Assembly: GCA_963817785.1 (NCBI GenBank) | Contig: CAWFPL010000003.1 | Span: 372,001-436,000, forward strand | From: JAKALD01 sp963817785 | GTDB taxonomy: Bacteria > Pseudomonadota > Gammaproteobacteria > Burkholderiales > SG8-39 | Length of the DNA stretch: 64,000 nt | Direction: 5' to 3' | Shown: one piece after another, positions 40,627-49,343 of the stretch | Numbering within the stretch: the stretch's first letter is position 1 | Layout: each line of letters begins with the position of its first letter | Notes under the pieces: generated by a model | The model's input: only the letters and a program-made list of their open reading frames with translations | Database searches by the model: none | What the model was told of the DNA's origin: nothing | Translations under genes and position numbers: made by a program

Positions 40627-42117
40627 CTATTGTGGCGCGAGTTCCGCCATCACCAGCGCGAGCTCCCGGATGCCGGCATCGATCCGCTCGCGCGGAATCG
40701 ACGAGAATCCGACGCGGAAGTGATTGAGCGGTGGGGTTTCGCTTATAAAAAAAATGTCGCCGGGTTCGACCAGTATTGAGCGCTCGGCGGCTGCGTGCGC
40801 CAGCACTCTGGCATCGAGCCAGTTTGGGCCGCTCACCCAGCACGAGGCGCCGCCCGAGACAGGAACATAGCCAGCGTTGGGAAGGTGGCGGGCGAGCGCC
40901 TCCTGGAGCGCCTCGGCGCGCTCGCGGTGCGCCAGCGCTAGCCGCCGCTGCAACGCATCAAAATGGCCCAGCGCGAGGAAGGTGGCGAACGAGCGCTGGA
41001 TGAACGCCGAGGGATGGCGCAGCATCAGCCGGCGCAAGGCGCGCACCTCGCGAATCAGGTCCTGCGGCCCTACGATGTACCCCAGGCGCAGCCCGGGGGC
41101 GAACGCCTTCGACAGACTGCCGACGTAGATTACGCGATCGTTACGGTCGAGGCTTTTCAAGGCCGGGGTGGGTACCCCGGCGAAATTACTCTCGCTCTCG
41201 TAGTCGTCCTCGATCAGCACGAAGTCGGAGTCAGCGGCCAACCTCAGAAGCTCCTGCCGACGCGCCAGATCCATGGTCACCGTTGTCGGGCATTGATGGC
41301 TGGGAGTGACGTAGACGTAGTCGCAGCGCCGCAGCGCGTCGCCGAGCACTATGCCCGAGCCGTCGATCGCGAGTGGCAGCATCCGCGTCGTGCGGATGCC
41401 GAAGATATTGCGGGCATCCGGGTAGCCCGGGTCCTCGATGCCGACGACGGTCTGCGGGCCGACCAGTGCGTCGGCCAGCAGAAACAGCGCGTGCTGGGCT
41501 CCGACGGTAATCAGAATCTCGTCTTCCGTGGCCCAGACGCCACGCCGCGGCAGCACCTTGGACTGGATCTCGCGGATTAGTCGTGTATCGTCACGCGAGA
41601 TCAGATCCGGCGCCCAGTCGCGGATCTCCATCGCTCGCAGTTCCCTGAGGCAGCATTCTCGCCATTCGTGCGTCGGGAACAGCGCAGCATCAAATTGCCC
41701 GTAGATGAACGGATAGGTGAAGCGCTGCCAGTCCGGTCGCTTCACGATGTTGCGTTGCGCCGACGGGCGGATGCGGAATCTCGCGGCCCAGCGCGGCGCG
41801 GGCGCACCGCCGGGCACCTGCCGCTCTCCCGTCTCCAGGCGGAAGCCGAGGATGTCGGGATTCACGTAATGGCCGTTGCGCTCGCGCGACACGAGGTAAC
41901 CCTCGTCGACCAACTGCTGATAAGCGAGGACCACGGTGTTGCGCGCAACGCTGAGCTCGTCGGCCAGCTTGCGGCTCGATGGGACGGGCCTTCCGAGCGA
42001 CAGATAGCCGTCGAGGATCGCGCCCACCAGCATCTGCCGGATCTGATCCTGCAGCCCGACACCGCTGTCGGCGGAGATCCGGAACAGCTGGCTCCACATT
42101 GGCTGGGCAAGGCCCAT
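40627..42117 (-). CDS. MocR/PdxR-type regulator (GntR HTH fused to aminotransferase domain)
   Basis: The 496-residue protein joins a GntR winged helix (about residues 15-85, PVPSSRKLADELSVARNTVV) to a fold-type I PLP aminotransferase domain (about 130-480). The PLP lysine is visible in VGSLSKAFAPGLRLGYI, and IEDDYESESNF carries the Asp that contacts the pyridine nitrogen. MocR proteins sense PLP with an amine or amino acid and activate nearby genes. It lies just upstream of the binding-protein gene on the same strand, so the leftward operon is the likely target. Confidence 0.92.
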   Translation of the reverse strand: MGLAQPMWSQLFRISADSGVGLQDQIRQMLVGAILDGYLSLGRPVPSSRKLADELSVARNTVVLAYQQLVDEGYLVSRERNGHYVNPDILGFRLETGERQVPGGAPAPRWAARFRIRPSAQRNIVKRPDWQRFTYPFIYGQFDAALFPTHEWRECCLRELRAMEIRDWAPDLISRDDTRLIREIQSKVLPRRGVWATEDEILITVGAQHALFLLADALVGPQTVVGIEDPGYPDARNIFGIRTTRMLPLAIDGSGIVLGDALRRCDYVYVTPSHQCPTTVTMDLARRQELLRLAADSDFVLIEDDYESESNFAGVPTPALKSLDRNDRVIYVGSLSKAFAPGLRLGYIVGPQDLIREVRALRRLMLRHPSAFIQRSFATFLALGHFDALQRRLALAHRERAEALQEALARHLPNAGYVPVSGGASCWVSGPNWLDARVLAHAAAERSILVEPGDIFFISETPPLNHFRVGFSSIPRERIDAGIRELALVMAELAPQ

Positions 42118-42214
42118 GGCTTGGAAGCGCTCCGTTGTTCGTCGTTGGGACTCGACCGTCCCCGTTCGAGTCTACGTCGATTCGCGCGGGCTGCAAATAT
42201 GCCCCGCCCTCCAT

Positions 42215-42859
42215 CTAGTATGAGGGCGGCGTAATCACCCAGAGCACCACTGCGGTATCCTTGCCTGGATTACCGCAGCGATGCGGGCCCTTGCGCGCGA
42301 ATGCGAAGCTGTCCCCTTCGTTAAGACGCAATCGCCTGCCCTCAACCGTCAGCTCCAGAGTTCCGGAGATCACGTAACCCGCCTCCTCGCCGCGGCGCAC
42401 GCGGTCGCGGTCGCCGGTGGTGCTCCCGGGCTGGAAGGTGGTGAGTATCAGCTCGAGTTGTCCGCTCAGGTTGGGCGAAAGCAGTTCCTCCTCGATTCCC
42501 GAGCCTGGGAAGTGAAGCCGTCGCCGATTCGCCTTGCGCACCACAATCCCTGCTTCTTCGGGCTTGACCAGCTGCTGTGGCTGAAAGAACCAAGCGATCT
42601 GCACCCCGAGCGCGTCGGCAATCTCCTGCAGCGCGGAAATCGTGACGGCGGATTTGTTGCGTTCGATCTGGCTCAGGTAGCCGATCGAGCGGTCGATGCG
42701 CAAAGCGAGCCGCGAGATGGTCATGCCCTGAATCCGGCGCAAGTCGCGAATTTGCGCGCCGAGGTTGTGCGCCGCGGCGTGCGCTTGCGCGGGACGTTTG
42801 CGCGGATGGTCTCCGGACGCCGACTTACGGGGCTGGATCGTCTTCGCTTGCCTCTTCAC
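42215..42859 (-). CDS. XRE-cupin transcriptional regulator
   Basis: The 214-residue protein has a basic N-terminal tail, an XRE helix-turn-helix (about residues 33-92, IQGMTISRLALRIDRSIGYL) and a C-terminal cupin (about 130-212, GEEAGYVISGTLELTVEGRR and NEGDSFAFARKGPH). Such PuuR/sensor-type regulators repress amine or amino-acid catabolic genes and sense the ligand in the cupin pocket. It is divergent from the second binding-protein operon. A hairpin CCGCCCTC/GAGGGCGG (42204-42229) spans its stop codon. Confidence 0.92.
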   Translation of the reverse strand: MKRQAKTIQPRKSASGDHPRKRPAQAHAAAHNLGAQIRDLRRIQGMTISRLALRIDRSIGYLSQIERNKSAVTISALQEIADALGVQIAWFFQPQQLVKPEEAGIVVRKANRRRLHFPGSGIEEELLSPNLSGQLELILTTFQPGSTTGDRDRVRRGEEAGYVISGTLELTVEGRRLRLNEGDSFAFARKGPHRCGNPGKDTAVVLWVITPPSY

Positions 42860-42954
42860 TTCGTCTCCAGCAGGTCGAGGCGCCCGGGCGGGCAGCCGCA
42901 GCGTTGATGATGCACCGCGGCGCTACACGGCGGCAAGCGTCGGAAAAAAATCTC

Positions 42955-43000
42955 TTGACATAATTTCATGAGCGTGAAAAAAATATACACAACTTTCACT
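42955..43000 (+). promoter_or_regulatory. Divergent control region with candidate operator
   Basis: TTGACA (42955-42960) is a perfect -35. Beyond it lies TTTCA-N6-TGAAA (42964-42979), and a related half TTTCACTCACG follows at 42994. The -10 is uncertain because AT-rich ATATAC stands 22 bp away. The symmetric element is a plausible site for the neighbouring XRE-cupin protein. Confidence 0.45.
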
Positions 43001-43033
43001 CACGCCGGTATCGACGTCACCGAGGGGGTCACG

Positions 43034-44638
43034 ATGAAAACCACTGTGCATCGAATCACGAAGGTATCGGCCTGGCTCGCCGCGGCCGCCGCGCTCTTGC
43101 TAGCGCTCCCCGCCGGCGCAGCGCCCAAGCAGGGGGGCACGCTGAACGTGGTGTGGCAGTCCATGAATACGCTCAATCCTGCGGTGCAGTCCGGGGCGGC
43201 AACCGCGGTGCCGGGTTCACAGATCTTCGCCGGACTGGTGCAGATGGACGCGCACTACCGGCCGCAGCCCTACCTCGCCACGAGTTGGACAATCGCTCCC
43301 GATGGACTCACATATACATTCCACCTGGTGCAGAACGCTACGTTCCAGGACGGCACTCCGATCACCTCGGCCGACGTGGCGTTCTCGCTCATGGCAGTCA
43401 AGAAGTACCACCCCTTCGGCCCGCTCATGTTTGGGGCGGTGGAGTCGGTCGACACGCCTGACCCGTACACCGTAGTTGTCAAGCTCTCGCACCCCGCGCC
43501 GCAGTTCATGCAGGCTCTGCAGCCGTTCCTGATGCCGATCATGCCCAAGCACGTATACGGCGAGGGCCGGCTGCCGGCGAATCCGCATAACGTGCAGGAC
43601 GTGGTCGGCTCGGGTCCCTACAAGGTGGCCGAGTACAAGCCCGGCGAAGACCTGGTGCTCGAGCGCAACCCGCATTTCTTCCGTAAGGGTCGGCCCTACC
43701 TCGACCGCATCGTGTTCAAGATCTACCAGGATCCGCTTTCGGCGTTCCTTGCGTTCAAAAAAGGCGACATGGACTACGCGCCTTTCGCCCCGTTCCAGTT
43801 CCGCGACTTGGCGAGCTTGCAGGCGGACAAGAGCGGCGCCTTCGCGGTCAACACGGACGACTACCGCGCGGAAGGTCTCGTGTATTACATTGAGCTGAAC
43901 CTGCGCAAAAAGCCGTTCGACGACGTGCGCGTGCGGCGTGCACTGCAGTACGCAATAGACCGCAACTTTCTGGCCCAAAAGCTCCTCGTCGGTCAGGTAA
44001 CGCCAGCGGATAGTATCCTTGCATCAGGTAACCCCTTCTACAGCCGCGCGAGTGTTATCGAGTACCCGTACAGCCTGGACAAGGCCAAGCGGCTTCTCGA
44101 CGAGGCCGGGCTGAAGCCGGACGCGCACGGCGTGAGGTTTTCGTTCAACCTCGATATCGCCAAGTGGTCCGAAAACGTGCACGTGCCGATGGCGGAGTAC
44201 GTCCGCGCGCAGTTGAAGAAGATCGGCGTGCAGGTGACCTTGCGCAGTTTCCCGGATTTTCCAAGCTGGGCGAAGGACGTCGGTAGCTGGAACTACGATG
44301 CCACTACCAACGGCATCTGGAACTATCCGGATCCGACCATCGGTGTGCATCGCCTGTTCGCCTGCGCCAACATCCGGCACCTGGTGTGGACCAATACCGA
44401 GGGCTATTGCAGCAAGTCCGTGGACGAGCTGATGGCAAAGGCCGCGGACGCCACGGATCCCGCTCAACGCAAGAAGCTGTACGACGAGTTCCAGCACGCG
44501 ATCAGCACCGACGAGCCGCTTCTGATGATGGTCGAAGGCAGCTACGCCACGGCCTCGCATACCTACGTGAAGGACCTGCCGCACTCCGTCTGGGGGCCGA
44601 TCGCTCCTTGGGACCGGGTTTACCTCGACAAGAAATAG
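43034..44638 (+). CDS. Second ABC transporter substrate-binding protein (SBP family 5)
   Basis: The 534-residue protein has a signal peptide (about residues 1-30, likely cut after AGAA). It has the same family landmarks as the first binding protein: PKQGGTLNVVWQSMN, YTFHLVQNATFQDGTPITSA, VAFSLMAVKKYHPFG and VRVRRALQYAIDRNF. I chose the ATG at 43034, with a purine-rich GAGGGGGT upstream, because it gives a proper signal sequence; the in-frame ATG at 42968 lies in the operator region. No permease gene follows, so it may share the DppBCDF-like transporter encoded 5 kb away. Confidence 0.92.
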   Translation: MKTTVHRITKVSAWLAAAAALLLALPAGAAPKQGGTLNVVWQSMNTLNPAVQSGAATAVPGSQIFAGLVQMDAHYRPQPYLATSWTIAPDGLTYTFHLVQNATFQDGTPITSADVAFSLMAVKKYHPFGPLMFGAVESVDTPDPYTVVVKLSHPAPQFMQALQPFLMPIMPKHVYGEGRLPANPHNVQDVVGSGPYKVAEYKPGEDLVLERNPHFFRKGRPYLDRIVFKIYQDPLSAFLAFKKGDMDYAPFAPFQFRDLASLQADKSGAFAVNTDDYRAEGLVYYIELNLRKKPFDDVRVRRALQYAIDRNFLAQKLLVGQVTPADSILASGNPFYSRASVIEYPYSLDKAKRLLDEAGLKPDAHGVRFSFNLDIAKWSENVHVPMAEYVRAQLKKIGVQVTLRSFPDFPSWAKDVGSWNYDATTNGIWNYPDPTIGVHRLFACANIRHLVWTNTEGYCSKSVDELMAKAADATDPAQRKKLYDEFQHAISTDEPLLMMVEGSYATASHTYVKDLPHSVWGPIAPWDRVYLDKK

Positions 44639-44645
44639 CCTAATC

Positions 44646-47093
44646 GTGTCGGCATTGCCCAACCGCGCCGGTGTGCTCGTCATTGGCGGCGGCGTCGTCG
44701 GGTGCTCGATCGCCTACCATCTCGCCAAGCGCGGCCTTCGCGAGGTGCTGCTGCTCGAGAGGCGCCAGCTCACATGCGGGACCACCTGGCACGCCGCCGG
44801 CCTGATTCCGCAGCTGCGCGCCACGCGCAACATGACGGAGTTGGCGAAATACACGTCCGAGCTGCTCTATGCGCTGGAGGCTGAAACAGGGCAGGCCACG
44901 GGATACCGCCAGAACGGGTCTATCTCCATCGCGCTTAACCCCGAGCGCTTCGAGGAGCTCAAGCGCGGGGCTTCGATGGCGCGCGGGTTCGGCGTGGATG
45001 TCGAAGTGGTCGGACCCGCGGAGATCCGGCATCGTTACCCGCTGCTCGACCTGCGAAGCGTGGTCGGAGGCATCTATCTCCCTAAGGACGGGCAAGCGAA
45101 CCCGGTCGATGTCACACAGGCCTTTGCCAAGGGTGCACGCCTGCACGGGGCCCGCATCGTTGAGAACGTCGAGGTCAATCGGATCTTGGTCGAGAACGGC
45201 CGCGCGGTTGGTGTGCGCGTGAGCGAAGGGGAGATACGCGCCGAGGCGGTCGTGATCGCCGCAGGCATGTGGTCGCATGCGCTCGCACGCGAAATCGGCG
45301 TGCATCTGCCGCTGCACGCTGCCGAGCATTGCTACGTCGTCACCGAGTCCATTGCCGATCTGCCTAGGGGGCTGCCAGCGCTACGCGTGCCGGACGAATG
45401 CGCCTACTACAAAGAGGACGCCGGCAAGCTCCTCGTGGGCTCGTTCGAACCGGTCGCCAAGCCGTGGGGCATGAACGGCATTCCGACGGACTTTTGCTTC
45501 GACAGCTTGCCCGACGACGCGGAGCACTTCATGCCGGTCCTGGAACTCGCGGCGATGCGCGTGCCGGTCCTCCAGCGCACCGGCATCCAGACTTGGTTCA
45601 ACGGCCCGGAGAGCTTCACGCCCGATGATCGCTACCTGCTCGGGGAGACGGCCGAGGTGCGCGACCTCTTTGTCGCCTGCGGCTTCAACTCGGTGGGCAT
45701 CCAGAGTTCGGGAGGTGTCGGCAAGGTGATCGCAGACTGGATTCACGACCGCCATGCGCCGATGGACCTCGCCGACGTGGACGTGCGCCGCATGCAGCCG
45801 TTTCAATCGACGCGCTGTTACCTGCGCGAGCGCACGGTCGAAAGCCTCGGGCTGCTCTACGCCATGCACTGGCCGTTCAGGCAATACGAATCGGCACGCG
45901 GCGCCCGGCGCTCGCCGCTGCACGAGAGGTTGATTGCCGCCGGCGCGGCGATGGGCGAGCTGGCGGGCTGGGAACGGCCCAACTGGTTTGCCCCCGCAGG
46001 AGTCGAGCCGAGCTACGCGTACAGCTACGGCAGGCAGAACTGGTTCGCGCACTGCGCGGCCGAGTGCGGCGCGGTGCGCGACAGCGTGGCGCTGTTCGAC
46101 CAGTCGTCGTTCGCCAAGTTCATGGTGAAGGGCGGCGACGCGGCGCAGGTACTGAACCGAATCTCCGCGAACGACGTGGACGTCGCGCCCGGCCGCGTTG
46201 TGTATACGCAGTGGCTCAACGAGCAGGGCGGAATCGAGGCCGACCTGACGGTTACGCGGGTTGCGCAGGACGAGTTCATGATCGTGACCTCGACCGCGTC
46301 CCAGACGCGGGACTGGACTTGGCTGCAGCGGCACATCCCGTCAGATGCGCGTTGCACCGCGTTCGACATTACCTCCGGCATCGCGGTGCTGGGGGTAATG
46401 GGTCCGCGCTCGCGCGAGCTACTCGAGCACATGACCGGCGAAGATCTTTCAAATTCGGCGTTTCCGTTCGGTGCGAGCCAGAACCTCGAGATCGGCTACG
46501 CGCCGGTGCGCGCGAGCCGCATCACCTACGTCGGAGAACTTGGCTGGGAACTGTACGTGGCGACCGAGTTCGCGGTGCACGTGTGCGACCGACTGCGCGA
46601 GGCGGGAGAGGGGTTCGGCCTGCGCCTGGCGGGGTTTCATGCGATGAACGCGTGCCGTATGGAGAAGGGCTACCGGCATTGGGGCGACGACATTGGGGTC
46701 GAGGACAATCCGCTGCAGGCGGGCCTTGGGTTTGCAGTAGCCTGGGACAAGCAGGGCGGGTTCATCGGCCGCGAAGCGCTGCTTGCCGCGCGCGCGTCCG
46801 GGGTGCCGACGCGGCGGCTGCTGCAGTTTCGCCTGCCGGAGGACGCGCGGCTACTTTATCGCGAGGAGCCGATCTTCGTCGACGGACGCTGCGCTGGGTC
46901 GGTCACTTCCGGCATGTATGGTCACCGGGTAGGGGCGCCACTCGGCATGGGCTATGTGCGTCACGACGAGGGGGTGGACGCATCGTATCTCGCGGGGGCG
47001 CGCTTCGAGATCGAAATCGCGAGCGAGCGAATTCCCGCCCAGGCGCAACTCACGCCGTTCTATGATCCGAAGGGTGTGCGCGTGCGTAGCTGA
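44646..47093 (+). CDS. Dimethylglycine/sarcosine dehydrogenase-like flavoprotein (DAO + GcvT domains)
   Basis: The 815-residue protein has a DAO domain (Rossmann GVLVIGGGVVGCSIAYHLA, about residues 9-27), the covalent-FAD motif GTTWHAAGL with H49, a linker FAO_M domain (about 375-430), and a tetrahydrofolate-binding GcvT domain (about 440-810, with LAGFHAMNACRMEKGYRHWG). Enzymes of this build oxidise an N-methyl group and pass the one-carbon unit to tetrahydrofolate. It starts at GTG 44646, 7 bp after the binding protein. It suggests that the imported compound is, or yields, an N-methylated amino acid. Confidence 0.88.
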   Translation: MSALPNRAGVLVIGGGVVGCSIAYHLAKRGLREVLLLERRQLTCGTTWHAAGLIPQLRATRNMTELAKYTSELLYALEAETGQATGYRQNGSISIALNPERFEELKRGASMARGFGVDVEVVGPAEIRHRYPLLDLRSVVGGIYLPKDGQANPVDVTQAFAKGARLHGARIVENVEVNRILVENGRAVGVRVSEGEIRAEAVVIAAGMWSHALAREIGVHLPLHAAEHCYVVTESIADLPRGLPALRVPDECAYYKEDAGKLLVGSFEPVAKPWGMNGIPTDFCFDSLPDDAEHFMPVLELAAMRVPVLQRTGIQTWFNGPESFTPDDRYLLGETAEVRDLFVACGFNSVGIQSSGGVGKVIADWIHDRHAPMDLADVDVRRMQPFQSTRCYLRERTVESLGLLYAMHWPFRQYESARGARRSPLHERLIAAGAAMGELAGWERPNWFAPAGVEPSYAYSYGRQNWFAHCAAECGAVRDSVALFDQSSFAKFMVKGGDAAQVLNRISANDVDVAPGRVVYTQWLNEQGGIEADLTVTRVAQDEFMIVTSTASQTRDWTWLQRHIPSDARCTAFDITSGIAVLGVMGPRSRELLEHMTGEDLSNSAFPFGASQNLEIGYAPVRASRITYVGELGWELYVATEFAVHVCDRLREAGEGFGLRLAGFHAMNACRMEKGYRHWGDDIGVEDNPLQAGLGFAVAWDKQGGFIGREALLAARASGVPTRRLLQFRLPEDARLLYREEPIFVDGRCAGSVTSGMYGHRVGAPLGMGYVRHDEGVDASYLAGARFEIEIASERIPAQAQLTPFYDPKGVRVRS

Positions 47094-47105
47094 AGGGTGC
47101 AGATC

Positions 47106-48983
47106 ATGAGTTCATCTCTCGCCGGCATGGCTTCCGAGCCGATCACTATCTACGTGGCGCGTCGCATCGTCACGATGGACGAATCGTTGCCGGAGGCGAG
47201 CGCCGTGGCCGTCGCGGGGGGGCGGATCGTGGCGGTGGGAGACCTGGCTTCGATGCAACCTTGGCGCGAGGGCCGCACGGTGACGCTCGACGAGCGCTTC
47301 CGGGACAAGGTCCTAATGCCGGGATTCATTGACAACCACGTGCATCCCTTCCTTGGCGCGCTCCTGCTGCCCACAGAGATTGTCGCGCCGGAAGCCTGGC
47401 GGCTCGCGGACGGAACAGTGGCCCCCGCGGCAAACGACCGCGAAGCGTACTTCCGCAGCCTGCGCCACGCGGTCGCGGCGCGGCGCGGTTCGCAGGAACT
47501 GCTTGCGTCCTGGGGCTTCCATCACGGCTATCACGGCAGGCGCCCGCGGCGCTCGGAGCTGGACGAGCTGTGTCCGGACCGGCCGCTCATGATCTGGCAC
47601 CGGTCGTTCCATGAGATCTTCACCAACAGCAGGGCGCTCGAGCTTGCCGGTCTCACACGCGAGGGCGCGAGCCACCCGCAGGTCAACTGGGACGAAGGGC
47701 ACTTCTTCGAGATCGGCACCAAATTGCTGCTCGGGAAGCTGATGCCGCACTTCCTGAAAAAGGACTGGTATCAGTCCGGGCTCGAGCGGATGACGCGCCT
47801 CATGCATCGCGGGGGCATCACCACGGCGGGCGACATGGCGTTCGGCTCGGTCGACGTGGACTATGAGATCGCAGCGCTCGACGCCGTGCTCGAGGGCGGG
47901 CGCGCGCCACTGCGCGTCTTCAACGTGCCGCACGCCGGCATGCTCGGCTACCGCCTGTCGGGGCGCAAGCCGGGCCCCGAGGAGCGGCCCGATTTCGAGC
48001 GCGCGCTGGAGTTCATCGCCAAGCTTCCTGCCCGTGACTTGCGTCGCATGAAGACCCTTAAGGCGATCAAGCTGTATGCCGATGGCGCGATGTTCTCGCA
48101 GCTCATGCAGATGAATCCGCCTGGCTACATCGACGGCCACCAGGGCGAGTGGATGATGTCGCCGCGGGTGCTCGCGGAAGGGGTGCGCGTGTTCTGGGAT
48201 GCCGGCTACGCGATTCACGTTCACGTCAACGGCGACGGCGGAGTGGACTCGGTTCTCGCGGCGCTGCAGGCCGCCGTGGAACGCAAGCCGCGGCCGGATC
48301 ACCGCTTTGCGCTCCATCACATGGGTTTTCACACCAATGCGCAGACGCGGCGCATGGCCTCTCTCGGTGCGATCGCCTCGGTGAATCCATACTACGTTCA
48401 CTCGCTTGCCGACAGCTACTCGGTGCTCGGCCTGGGGCCGGAGCGTGCCTCGCAGATCGTGCGTGCGGGCTCGATGGTGCGCGCCGGTATCCCGGTGTCG
48501 TTCCATTCCGATTTCATGATGGCGCCGATGGAGCCGCTGTTTCTCGCCTGGTGCGCTGCCAGCCGGATTACGCGTGCGGGCAAGGTGGCCTGCGCGGCCG
48601 AGTGCTTGACGCTCGAGCAGGCTTTACGCGGCATCACCATTGATGCCGCACACTTGTTGGGCATGGATCACGAAATCGGCAGCATCGTGGCGGGCAAGAA
48701 AGCGGACTTCACCGTGCTCGAGGACGATCCGTTCAAGGTCGGCGTGAAAGGCTTGAAGGACATTAAGGTCTGGGGCACGGTTTTCGAGGGTGAGGTCTAC
48801 CCGGTCGCCTCGCCCTCGGAGAGCCTGCACCACGGCACCCGGGCAGGCCAATTGGGCGTACGCAAGTACCGGGCGATCGGCCCGCAATGCTGTGGCGTCA
48901 GTGAGGACCGTTGCGACATGGTGCACCACTTGGCAGACTGGGCCCGGGAGTCGCTAGTGGAAACCGCGCGTTCGCGTCTGTAG
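47106..48983 (+). CDS. Amidohydrolase family protein (Amidohydro_3), with C-terminal extension
   Basis: The 625-residue hydrolase is a paralogue of the one at 31861-33513. Metal-site landmarks are MPGFIDNHVHPF (HxH), IHVHVNGDGG, LHHMGFH and VSFHSDF. The family normally ends soon after VGVKGLKDIKVWGTVFEGE; here about 60 more residues follow (HHGTRAGQLGV, CCGVSEDRCDMVHH) up to a stop next to the IS481 remnant. The tail may be natural or read-through into foreign DNA. The ATG at 47106 has AAGGGTG 7 nt upstream; a GTG at 47097 is the alternative. Confidence 0.85.
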   Translation: MSSSLAGMASEPITIYVARRIVTMDESLPEASAVAVAGGRIVAVGDLASMQPWREGRTVTLDERFRDKVLMPGFIDNHVHPFLGALLLPTEIVAPEAWRLADGTVAPAANDREAYFRSLRHAVAARRGSQELLASWGFHHGYHGRRPRRSELDELCPDRPLMIWHRSFHEIFTNSRALELAGLTREGASHPQVNWDEGHFFEIGTKLLLGKLMPHFLKKDWYQSGLERMTRLMHRGGITTAGDMAFGSVDVDYEIAALDAVLEGGRAPLRVFNVPHAGMLGYRLSGRKPGPEERPDFERALEFIAKLPARDLRRMKTLKAIKLYADGAMFSQLMQMNPPGYIDGHQGEWMMSPRVLAEGVRVFWDAGYAIHVHVNGDGGVDSVLAALQAAVERKPRPDHRFALHHMGFHTNAQTRRMASLGAIASVNPYYVHSLADSYSVLGLGPERASQIVRAGSMVRAGIPVSFHSDFMMAPMEPLFLAWCAASRITRAGKVACAAECLTLEQALRGITIDAAHLLGMDHEIGSIVAGKKADFTVLEDDPFKVGVKGLKDIKVWGTVFEGEVYPVASPSESLHHGTRAGQLGVRKYRAIGPQCCGVSEDRCDMVHHLADWARESLVETARSRL

Positions 48984-48999
48984 CCTGGATAATGGGCAT

Positions 49000-49219
49000 A
49001 AGGCGGTAGTTGTGAAGCGGCAAGAGCTTGTTTCGGGACTCAGCCAGGCGGGCCTGATGGGTGCCAGGCCCGCGGTGCCTTGGTGAGGGCGATTCCAGTT
49101 GTAGTGGTAGATCCAGCGCTCGTGCATGGCAGCACGCTCCGAGGAATGATGGTAGGGGATACCGTAGGCCCACACTTACGCAGCGCCGATTGGATGAAGC
49201 GCTCGGCTTTGCCGTTGGG
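49000..49219 (-). pseudogene. IS481-type transposase fragment, frameshifted
   Basis: On the minus strand three consecutive pieces in shifting frames resemble the end of an IS481-family transposase: FQPNGKAERFIQSALR, then YGIPYHHSSERA and WIYHYNWNRPHQG, then RLAESRNKLLPLHN. At least two frameshifts are present, one near CGTAAGTGTGGG. The N-terminal two thirds are missing, the fragment being cut exactly where the tRNA-Phe repeat begins. It is a dead scar and no inverted terminal repeat could be assigned. Confidence 0.75.
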
Positions 49220-49268
49220 CTGAAAATCCTTGTGTCGGTCGTTCGATTCCGCCCTTGGCCACCAAATC
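49220..49268 (+). repeat. Right attachment repeat (attR) of the composite island
   Basis: A 49-bp copy of the tRNA-Phe 3' half (8617-8665) with one mismatch (C at 49240). The first ten bases, CTGAAAATCC, also fit as antisense of the transposase codons next door, so the exact junction within them cannot be fixed. Chromosomal backbone resumes to the right. Confidence 0.93.
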
Positions 49269-49343
49269 GCCTATAGCCCCCGTTTCAATTAGTTGGCGTA
49301 AATATTTGATCCCTTATGCGAGCAGGGTGAGGGTAACTACGAG

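Larger units (their letters stand above)
28899..49268. mobile_element. Second island block with catabolic genes and no integrase
   Basis: This 20.4-kb block lies between the internal att copy and the 49-bp tRNA-Phe repeat at 49220-49268. It holds two divergently arranged catabolic operons, two regulators and an IS481 remnant. No recombinase, replication or transfer gene is visible. It is probably an older island in tandem with the first, possibly still mobilised in trans by the first element's integrase. The alternative is one 40-kb element whose internal att-like site is a relic. Confidence 0.55.
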
